Part shown: piece by piece, positions 51,673 to 59,169 of the stretch
Layout: each line of letters opens with the position of its first letter
Numbering within the stretch: the stretch's first letter is position 1
NCBI GenBank assembly: GCA_049323275.1
Contig: JBMOOM010000051.1
Coordinates: 27,476 to 91,475 of the forward strand
DNA length: 64,000 nt
Direction: 5' to 3'
Origin: Taklimakanibacter sp049323275
GTDB taxonomy: Bacteria > Pseudomonadota > Alphaproteobacteria > Rhizobiales > Aestuariivirgaceae
Position numbers and translations under genes: made by a program
The notes under the pieces: model-generated
Databases searched by the model: none
The model's input: only the letters and a program-made list of their open reading frames with translations
Told to the model about the DNA's origin: nothing

Positions 51673-52060
51673 GATATTGCTCGTCGCTGACCTTCTCGAG
51701 CCAGTCGACGGTCTTGCCGTCCTGCGCTTCCTGGATGGCGATATGGGTCATGAACATGTTGGGCGAGGCGCCATGCCAATGGCGTTCGCCGGGCGGGAAC
51801 CACACGACGTCGCCCGGACGGATCTCCTCGATGGGGCCGCCCTCGCGCTGGGCGCGGCCGAGGCCCGCGGTGACGATCAGGGTCTGGCCGAGCGGATGGG
51901 TGTGCCAGTTGGTGCGCGCCCCCGGCTCGAAAGTGACGCTGGCGCCGGCGACGCGGGCGGGCGCCGCGGCCTGGAAGAGCGGATCGATGCGGACGGTGCC
52001 GGTGAACCAGTCGGCCGGCCCCTTGCCGGAGGGTTGCATGCCCACGCGTTTGATTTCCAC
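51665..52060 (-). CDS. Cupin domain protein (mandelonitrile lyase-like)
   Basis: 131 aa single cupin: motif 1 RTNWHTHPLGQTLIVTAG and motif 2 IEEIRPGDVVWFPPGERHWHGA supply the His/Glu/Gln metal ligands. This subfamily includes (R)-hydroxynitrile lyase-like cupins and small-molecule isomerases; the real substrate is unknown. It overlaps the VOC gene and follows the ROK kinase gene by 30 nt. Confidence 0.86.
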   Translation of the reverse strand: MEIKRVGMQPSGKGPADWFTGTVRIDPLFQAAAPARVAGASVTFEPGARTNWHTHPLGQTLIVTAGLGRAQREGGPIEEIRPGDVVWFPPGERHWHGASPNMFMTHIAIQEAQDGKTVDWLEKVSDEQYHG

Positions 52061-52090
52061 CGCTCGATCCTCCTTTGCTGCGCTCCACGC

Positions 52091-53002
52091 CTACCATAAA
52101 CGCGCGGCGCCGCGCACGCCGCTCTTTTCGCCATGACGGGCGCGCGCGACCTTGACGCTCGCCGCGCCCGAAAAGGCATAATGCCCGGCCCGCGGGCCCA
52201 GTTCCTCGACGAGCTCCGGCAGGCCCGACAATCCGCCGCCGATGACGAAGATGTCGGGATCGACGACATTGACGATCGCCGCGGCGAGGCGCGCCAGACG
52301 GTCGGCGAGACGGTCGATCGCGGCCATGGCGGCCGCATCGCCGGCGCGCGCTTTGGCGACGATCTCGGGACCGTTCAGCGCCGCGCCCGCGACCTTGGCA
52401 TAGTCACGCGCCAGCCCGGTGCCCGACACATATTGCTCGACGCAGCCCGCTTTGCCGCAGAAGCAGGGAATGAGCGGCCATTCGCTGTCATTGGGCCAGG
52501 GCATCGGCGTATGGCCGAATTCGGCCGCCTCATTATTGGGCCCGCGACGCACCTTGCCGTCGATGACGAGGCCGCCGCCCAGCGCCGTGCCGATGGTGAA
52601 GCAGGCGATCACGCCATGGCCCGCCCCTGCCCCGTCAAAGGCTTCGGACAAAGCGAAGCAGTTGGCGTCGTTTTCGAGCCTGACCGGCCGGCCAAGCAGA
52701 CGCTCGATGTCGGCAGGCATCGGCTTGCCGTTGCAGTCGAGGATATTGGCGTTGCGCCACAGGCCGGTCCTGGGCGCGACCGAGCCCGGCGCGCCGATGC
52801 CGACCGTGGCGTCGGCGCCCGTATGCGCCTGCGCTTCGCGCACCAGGCCCGCGATCGCCGCGAGGATCGCATCATAGGCCTTGGGCGTCGCGACACGCTT
52901 CTCGAAGCGGACACCGCCATCGCCCGCCAGCACGATGGCGTCGATCTTGGTGCCGCCGAGATCGATGCCGATGCGGTCAGGCGCGGTTGTAGATGTCGTC
53001 AT
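52091..53002 (-). CDS. ROK family sugar kinase (fructokinase/mannokinase type)
   Basis: 303 aa. N-terminal phosphate loop GIDLGGTKIDAIVLAGDG, substrate motif LENDANCFALSEA, glycine motif GTALGGGLVIDG, EFGHTPMP and the zinc-binding ROK signature CFCGKAGCVEQYVSG are all in order. The start at 53002 gives the family N-terminus; the frame extends to 53071 but overlaps the cupin gene. Together with the adjacent PMI-type cupin and the glucose/mannose-type ABC transporter this fits uptake and phosphorylation of mannose or fructose. Confidence 0.9.
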   Translation of the reverse strand: MTTSTTAPDRIGIDLGGTKIDAIVLAGDGGVRFEKRVATPKAYDAILAAIAGLVREAQAHTGADATVGIGAPGSVAPRTGLWRNANILDCNGKPMPADIERLLGRPVRLENDANCFALSEAFDGAGAGHGVIACFTIGTALGGGLVIDGKVRRGPNNEAAEFGHTPMPWPNDSEWPLIPCFCGKAGCVEQYVSGTGLARDYAKVAGAALNGPEIVAKARAGDAAAMAAIDRLADRLARLAAAIVNVVDPDIFVIGGGLSGLPELVEELGPRAGHYAFSGAASVKVARARHGEKSGVRGAARLW

Positions 53003-53318
53003 AACGCACGATGTCGTCTTCGCCGAGATAATCGCCGAACTGCACCTCGATGACCTCGACCAGCCCGTCATGGAGGTTTTCGAGACGATGTTTCGCGCCT
53101 TTGGGAATGTCGACCGACTGCGCGCGGGTGAGCGCCATGACCTTGTCGTCGACCGTCACGGTGGCGGTGCCGGAAACGACCGTCCAATGCTCGCCGCGAT
53201 GCTTGTGGCTCTGCAAGGAGAGCCGGCCGCCCGGCGTCACGACGATGCGCTTCACCTTGAAGCCTTTGCCCTCGTCGAGCACGTGGAAGGAGCCCCAGGG
53301 ACGGGTTTCACTATACAT
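52977..53318 (-). CDS. Type II phosphomannose isomerase-like cupin
   Basis: 113 aa cupin matching the isolated isomerase domain of ManC/AlgA enzymes: YSETRPWGSFHVLDEGKGFKVKR, VTPGGRLSLQSHKHRGEHWTVVSG (metal-binding QxHxxR-EHW) and SVDIPKGAKHRLENLHDG. It would interconvert mannose-6-P and fructose-6-P. The start is an ATG at 53318 with AGTGAGG before it; a GTG 12 nt upstream is possible. The 3' end overlaps the ROK kinase start by 26 nt. Confidence 0.88.
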   Translation of the reverse strand: MYSETRPWGSFHVLDEGKGFKVKRIVVTPGGRLSLQSHKHRGEHWTVVSGTATVTVDDKVMALTRAQSVDIPKGAKHRLENLHDGLVEVIEVQFGDYLGEDDIVRYDDIYNRA

Positions 53319-53344
53319 GACAGACCTCACTCATTTGGTGTCGC

Positions 53345-53389
53345 GCGATCTTGACGGAAAACCGGCATTCACTTTTCCTGATCACGCGC
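53345..53389. repeat. Dispersed palindrome (GCGCGTGATC family), copy 2
   Basis: Read on the minus strand it starts GCGCGTGATCAGGAAAAG and ends GGTTTTCCGTCAAGATCGC, the same design as 19643-19690 in opposite orientation. It lies just downstream of the ABC ATPase gene and before the PMI-like cupin gene. Confidence 0.75.
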
Positions 53390-53393
53390 TGCT

Positions 53394-54509
<1,116 letters not shown>

Positions 54510-54512
54510 GTT

Positions 54513-55394
54513 TCACCCTTTGACCGCGCCCGCCATCAAACCACGCACGAAATACCGGCCCGACACGATATAGACGATGAGGGTCGGCAAGGCGGCGAGA
54601 ATGGCGCCGGCGAAATGCACATTATATTCCTTCACACCCGTGGACGAGCTCACGAGATTGTTGAGCGCCACGGTCATCGGCAGCGAATTCACGTCCGAGA
54701 AGGACACGCCGAACAGGAAGTCGTTCCAGATATTGGTGAACTGCCAGATGACGGTGACGACGATGATCGGGCCCGAGCTGGGCAGCAGGATGCGGCGGAA
54801 GATCTGGAAGAAGCCCGCCCCGTCGATCATCGCGGCGCGCACCAGCTCGGTCGGGAAGGCTTCGTAGTAATTGCGGAAGAACAAGGTGGTGAAGCCGATG
54901 CCATAGACGGCGTGAACGAGTATGAGCGCCCAGATCGAGCCGCCGATGCCGATGAAGCCGAGGACGGTGGCCATCGGGATGAGCACGATCTGGAACGGGA
55001 TGAAGCAGGACAGCAGCATCAGCGTGAAGACCAGATTGTCGCCGGGAAAGCGCCATTTGGTCAGCACATAGCCGTTGAGCGCGCCGAGGATCGTCGAGAT
55101 CGCCACCGCCGGCACGACCATCAGGATCGAATTGAGGAAATACGGCTTGAGGCCGGTGGGCTGGACGCCGATCTGCGCCGTCGACCAGGCGCTGAGCCAG
55201 GGATCGATCGTCAATTGCCGCGGCAGGGCCAGCATGTCGCCCTGACGGATCTCGTCGAGCGGCTTCAGCGAATTGACCAGCATCACATAAAGCGGCAGGA
55301 GGTAATAGATGGCGAAGACGATGAGGGCGCCATAGATCAGGACGCGCGCGAACGAGGCCGTCCGGACCGCGGTTTCGGGAGCGGCCGCGCTCAT
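54513..55394 (-). CDS. Carbohydrate ABC transporter permease (MalG-like)
   Basis: 293 aa with six membrane segments and the EAA loop (EAFPTELVRAAMIDGAGFFQIFRRILLPSSGPIIVV). N-terminal LIYGALIVFAIYYLLPLYVMLVNSLK is the typical first helix of CUT1 MalG-type permeases. It overlaps the upstream permease by 4 nt. Confidence 0.93.
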   Translation of the reverse strand: MSAAAPETAVRTASFARVLIYGALIVFAIYYLLPLYVMLVNSLKPLDEIRQGDMLALPRQLTIDPWLSAWSTAQIGVQPTGLKPYFLNSILMVVPAVAISTILGALNGYVLTKWRFPGDNLVFTLMLLSCFIPFQIVLIPMATVLGFIGIGGSIWALILVHAVYGIGFTTLFFRNYYEAFPTELVRAAMIDGAGFFQIFRRILLPSSGPIIVVTVIWQFTNIWNDFLFGVSFSDVNSLPMTVALNNLVSSSTGVKEYNVHFAGAILAALPTLIVYIVSGRYFVRGLMAGAVKG

Positions 55395-56293
55395 GACCGC
55401 CTCCCGGTGCGCAGCTCGGAATAGAGATAAGGCACGATGACGGAGGCGATCATGGCCAGCATGACGGTCGCCGAGGCGGCGCCGATGCCCATCGAATTGC
55501 GGGTGAAGGTGTAGGAATACATGAAGGTGGCGGGAAGCTCGGTCGCCTGGCCCGGCCCGCCGCCGGTGAGCGCGATCACGAGGTCATAGGCCTTGATGGC
55601 GAGATGGGCGAGCACGACGAAGGCCGACAGGAAGACCGGGCGCATCAGCGGGATGATGATGCGGCGATAGATGGTGACATTGGAGGCGCCGTCGATCTGC
55701 GCCGCCTTGATGATCTCGTTGTCGACGCCGCGCAGGCCGGCCAGGAACATCGCCATGACGAAGCCCGAGGACTGCCAGACCGCCGCGATCACCAGCGTGT
55801 AGATCGCCATGTTGCGGTCCTTGATCCAGTTGAAGGAGAAGCTCGCCCAGCCCCATTGATGCATCGTGTGCTCGAGGCCGATGCCGGGATCGAGGAACCA
55901 TTTCCACGCGGTGCCGGTGACGATGAAGGACAGCGCCATCGGATAGAGATAGATCGGGCGCAGCAGACCTTCGGCGCGGATCTTCTGGTCGAGCAGGATG
56001 GCGAGGCCGAGCCCCAGGACCGAGCAGATGACGATGTAGAGCGAGCCGAAGATGAAGAGATTGCTGAGCGCCCGCCACCAATGCGGCAGCGCCCAGAGCT
56101 TGGAATAATTTTCGAGGCCGACCCAGCCATAGGACGGCAGCATCTTCGAGTCGGTGAGCGAGAGATAGCCGGTATACAGGATGAAGCCGTAGACGAAGAG
56201 CAATATCGCGGCGAAGCTCGGCGCCAGCACGATGCGCGGCAGGAGCTCCTGCAGATAGTTCCTCGCTGATGGCGCCGCGGCGGCCTGGGCCAT
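55391..56293 (-). CDS. Carbohydrate ABC transporter permease (MalF-like)
   Basis: 300 aa with six predicted membrane segments (IVLAPSFAAILLFVYGFILY first) and EAA motif NEIIKAAQIDGASNVTIYRRIIIPLMRPVFL. The start at 56293 (MAQAAAAPSARN) is favoured by an AGGGGGTGAAG ribosome site; the frame extends to 56368 into the terminator-like stem. It pairs with the MalG-like permease. Confidence 0.93.
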   Translation of the reverse strand: MAQAAAAPSARNYLQELLPRIVLAPSFAAILLFVYGFILYTGYLSLTDSKMLPSYGWVGLENYSKLWALPHWWRALSNLFIFGSLYIVICSVLGLGLAILLDQKIRAEGLLRPIYLYPMALSFIVTGTAWKWFLDPGIGLEHTMHQWGWASFSFNWIKDRNMAIYTLVIAAVWQSSGFVMAMFLAGLRGVDNEIIKAAQIDGASNVTIYRRIIIPLMRPVFLSAFVVLAHLAIKAYDLVIALTGGGPGQATELPATFMYSYTFTRNSMGIGAASATVMLAMIASVIVPYLYSELRTGRRS

Positions 56294-56368
56294 GGCTTCA
56301 CCCCCTACCCTTGAGATGACGGTGGAAAGTCTGCCCGCTTTTCGGGCCGTGTTCCAGAAGGAAAGCAA

Positions 56369-56395
56369 AGGCCCCGGTGTTCGCCCCCGGGGCCT
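56369..56395 (-). terminator. Stem-loop between binding-protein and permease genes
   Basis: AGGCCCCGG (56369-56377) pairs with CCGGGGCCT (56387-56395). Downstream on the minus strand comes a T-rich TTTGCTTTCCTT. Such stems after the binding-protein gene usually raise its level relative to the membrane components. Confidence 0.7.
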
Positions 56396-56413
56396 CGCTC
56401 ATCTGTGGCTTCG

Positions 56414-57655
56414 TTACTTCGCCGCGGCGATGGCCGCGACCAGCTCCTTCACGGCGGCGTCGGAGTCGAGCTCGCCATTGAAGTGCCGGGTCACGACGTC
56501 ATACAGCGCGTTCTTGACCGCCGCCGGAGCGGCATATCCATGCGCCATCGAGCCCATCAGGGTGCCGGCGCCGGCCGCTTCGGCCAGGTCCTTCATGCCC
56601 TTCTTGCCGCAATCGTCGAAAGCGGTGTCGGGCACGTCGGTGCGCGCCGGGACCGAGCCCTTGACCACGTTGAAGGACGACTGGAAGGCCGGATTCTCGA
56701 TGGCCGAGGCCATTTCGAGTTGCGCCTTCTGCTTGTCCTCGCCGACCTTGAACATCATGAACATGTCGGAGTTGAAGGTGACCGCGCCTTGCGTGCCGGG
56801 GAAACGGATGCAGACGAAGTCGGCGCCCGGCTTCTGGCCGGCCTTCAGGAACTCGCCCTTGGCCCAGTCGCCCATGAATTGCAGGCCGGCCTTGCCTTCG
56901 ATGACCATGGCGGAAGCGAGATTCCAGTCGCGGCCGGAGAAATTGTCGTCGACATAGGAACGCAATTTCGTCATGCGGTCGAAGGCTTCCTTCATCTTCG
57001 CCGAGCCGAGCGCCTCGGGATCGAGATCGATCAGCGCCTTCTTGTAGAAGTCGTTGCCGAGCGACAGCACGACGCCGTCGAAGATCGTCGCATCCTGCCA
57101 GGGCTGGCCGCCATGGGCGACCGGCGTGATGCCGGCGGCCTTGAACTTGTCGAGCAGCGCCACGAGCTCGTCCCAGCTCTCCGGCGCCTTGCCGCCGGCG
57201 GCGTCGAGCGCCTTCTTGTTGATCCACACCCAGTTGGTCGAGTGCACGTTCACCGGCGCGGCGATCCACTTGCCGTCATATTTGGCGAAGCTCTGCAGCG
57301 CCGCGGGAATGACCTTGTCCCAGCCTTCCTTGTCGGCCACCGCGCCCAGGTCACCGACCACGCCCTGCTTGGCCCAGTCGGTGATGTCGAAGCCGAGCGC
57401 CTGCACGGCGGTCGGCGGATTCTTCTGGGCGACGCGGGCGCGCAGAGCGGTCATCGCCTGCTCGCCGCCGCCGCCGGCGACCGGCATGTCCTGCCAGGTG
57501 ACGCCCTTGGATTCGAGATCCTTCTTCAAAACGTCGAGGGCGGCGGCCTCGCCACCCGAAGTCCACCAGTGGAGCACTTCCACCTGATCGGCGGCGTGGG
57601 CGCTCACAGCGAGACCCGAAGCGAAAACACTGGTCAGCAGCAATCTACGCAACAT
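56414..57655 (-). CDS. Sugar ABC transporter substrate-binding protein (glucose/mannose type)
   Basis: 413 aa. The signal peptide is MLRRLLLTSVFASGLAVSAH (cleavage after AHA), and the mature part starts DQVEVLHWWTSGGEAAALDVLKKDLE, the hallmark of the GtsA/glucose-mannose binding protein group. WKDMP-like VTWQDMPVAGGGG and GKWIAAPVNVHSTNWVWINKKAL support it. It has an AGGGAGG ribosome site. Expression is likely controlled by the divergent LacI protein at the CTGTAACGTTACAG site. Confidence 0.92.
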   Translation of the reverse strand: MLRRLLLTSVFASGLAVSAHAADQVEVLHWWTSGGEAAALDVLKKDLESKGVTWQDMPVAGGGGEQAMTALRARVAQKNPPTAVQALGFDITDWAKQGVVGDLGAVADKEGWDKVIPAALQSFAKYDGKWIAAPVNVHSTNWVWINKKALDAAGGKAPESWDELVALLDKFKAAGITPVAHGGQPWQDATIFDGVVLSLGNDFYKKALIDLDPEALGSAKMKEAFDRMTKLRSYVDDNFSGRDWNLASAMVIEGKAGLQFMGDWAKGEFLKAGQKPGADFVCIRFPGTQGAVTFNSDMFMMFKVGEDKQKAQLEMASAIENPAFQSSFNVVKGSVPARTDVPDTAFDDCGKKGMKDLAEAAGAGTLMGSMAHGYAAPAAVKNALYDVVTRHFNGELDSDAAVKELVAAIAAAK

Positions 57656-57684
57656 GAAATCCTCCCTAAGTTGCGATACGCGTT

Positions 57685-57706
57685 CCGGCGCCCGCGCGGG
57701 CGCCGG
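57685..57706. other. 22-bp perfect GC palindrome in the leader of the binding-protein gene
   Basis: The arm CCGGCGCCCGC is followed directly by its exact inverse complement, 30 nt upstream of the ATG at 57655. In RNA it would make a very stable stem close to the ribosome site; in DNA it could be a protein-binding site. A smaller hairpin, GGGACT-CTGA-AGTCCC, is at 57754-57769. Confidence 0.6.
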
Positions 57707-57863
57707 TCAATCACGGCAAAGCTGGAAGCCCTGGCCCGGCAACGCTTCCATGAGGGACTCTGAAGTCCCGAAGCTTCGCGCGATGCAGCAGCCCTGGCAA
57801 ATGAATTGAATGGTCTTCCTCCCTCGGCCTGGTGTTCTTGTTGTTCCCGGAACCGTGCCGAAC

Positions 57864-57891
57864 CTGTAACGTTACAGATTTTCCTTGTCAA
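57864..57891 (-). promoter_or_regulatory. Promoter and LacI-type operator O1 of the sugar transporter operon
   Basis: A minus-strand -35 TTGACA at 57891-57886 is followed by the perfect 14-bp palindrome CTGTAACGTTACAG (57864-57877), which covers the -10 position. Its TAACGTTA centre is the LacI/GalR-type core. Repressor binding would block the promoter. Confidence 0.8.
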
Positions 57892-57939
57892 CAGGCGCGG
57901 AAGCCTGTTGATGGAAACTGCCTTTGTTTGTTGGATGAT

Positions 57940-57996
57940 TGACATGGGAGTCGGAAGACTCAATATGATCGCGCCAATTTTCTGAAACGTTACAAG
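57940..57996 (+). promoter_or_regulatory. lacI-type gene promoter with operator O2
   Basis: TTGACA (57940-57945), an 18-nt spacer and TATGAT (57964-57969) form a good sigma-70 promoter. Downstream, TGAAACGTTACA (57983-57994) is a slightly imperfect copy of O1, directly before the ATG at 58000, suggesting autoregulation. The rest of the 57656-57999 intergenic region holds no gene. Confidence 0.78.
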
Positions 57997-57999
57997 CTC

Positions 58000-59046
58000 A
58001 TGGACCGCTCCCGCAGCAAGCCGCCGCACCGCCCTCCCCAGGGGCCGCCGACGCTGCGCACCATCGCTGGCCTCACCGGCCTCGGCGTCACCACGGTATC
58101 GCGGGCGCTGAAGGACGGGCCCGAGCTGTCGCATGAGACCAAGGCCCGGGTGCGCGCGGTGGCCGACGAAATCGGCTATCGGCCGCATCGCGCCGGCGTG
58201 CGCCTCAAGACCGGCCGCACCTTCGTCATCTCCTTCGTGCTCAACCAGGCCGACGATATGAGCGATTACGCCAGGCGCCTGATCATGGGCATCAGCGACG
58301 CCCTGCGCGGCACGCAATATCACCTGCAGGTGCTGCCGCAGGATATCGACCAGGATCCGGTCGACCCGGTGCGCTACATCGTCGACACGGCGGCGGCGGA
58401 CGGGCTCATCCTCACCCATTCCGAGCCGCAGGATCTGCGGGTCAAGATGCTGCTCGAGCGCGACTTCCCGTTCATCACCTTCGGGCGCACCGAGCTGGCG
58501 ACGCCGCATCCCTATATCGACACCGACAATTTCGATTTCGCCTACCGCGCCGCGCAGGCGCTGATCGCGCGCGGGCGCCGGCGCATCGTCATCGTGCTGC
58601 CGCCGAAGCAGTTCACCTATAGCGGCCATCAGCAGGCGGGCTATCGCCGGGCGCTGTTCGAGGCCGGGCTCGAGCCGCTTATGGCCGAAGGCGTCGATCT
58701 CTATTCGCCGGCCTTCACCTTGCGCAGCTACGCCAACCGGCTGGCGCGCGAAGGCGCCGCCCCCGACGGCATCATCTGCGGCTCGGAGATGCAGGCGCTC
58801 GGCATGATGCTGGGCTTCCAGGATGCGGGCTTCGTCATCGGCCGCGATGTCGACATCGCCAACAAGAAGACTTCCAACATTCTCGATCTGGTGCAGATGC
58901 CGACCCTGCAGTTCTTCGAAGACCTGATCCGCGCCGGACATGACTGTGCGGAATTTCTTCTGAAGCGCATCGAGGGCCGCGCGCCGGTCAGCGCCCTGCA
59001 GCGCCTCGATCTCACCAGCTTCAGCGAAGGCAGCGCGAAATCCTGA
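58000..59046 (+). CDS. LacI family transcriptional regulator
   Basis: 348 aa. The helix-turn-helix with hinge (PTLRTIAGLTGLGVTTVSRALKDGPELSHETKARVRAVADEIGYRPHRAGVRLKTGRT) lies at about 15-75, preceded by a basic, proline-rich N-terminal extension. The periplasmic-binding-protein-like effector domain follows, with DGLILTHSEPQDLRVKMLLERDFPFITFGRTE. It probably represses the divergent sugar ABC operon; O1 and O2 carry the same core. The effector is likely a mannose/glucose or derived metabolite. Confidence 0.93.
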   Translation: MDRSRSKPPHRPPQGPPTLRTIAGLTGLGVTTVSRALKDGPELSHETKARVRAVADEIGYRPHRAGVRLKTGRTFVISFVLNQADDMSDYARRLIMGISDALRGTQYHLQVLPQDIDQDPVDPVRYIVDTAAADGLILTHSEPQDLRVKMLLERDFPFITFGRTELATPHPYIDTDNFDFAYRAAQALIARGRRRIVIVLPPKQFTYSGHQQAGYRRALFEAGLEPLMAEGVDLYSPAFTLRSYANRLAREGAAPDGIICGSEMQALGMMLGFQDAGFVIGRDVDIANKKTSNILDLVQMPTLQFFEDLIRAGHDCAEFLLKRIEGRAPVSALQRLDLTSFSEGSAKS

Positions 59047-59169
59047 CTGACCGGACAGCCCAAGAGCCGGCCAAACGCCCCCGCCACAATCATTAATTGC
59101 TCATTGCCTTAATCATCCCCTCAGATTGCCTCTTGCGATTGCCCCGACCCGGGTGGAGGATCGCGCGGG

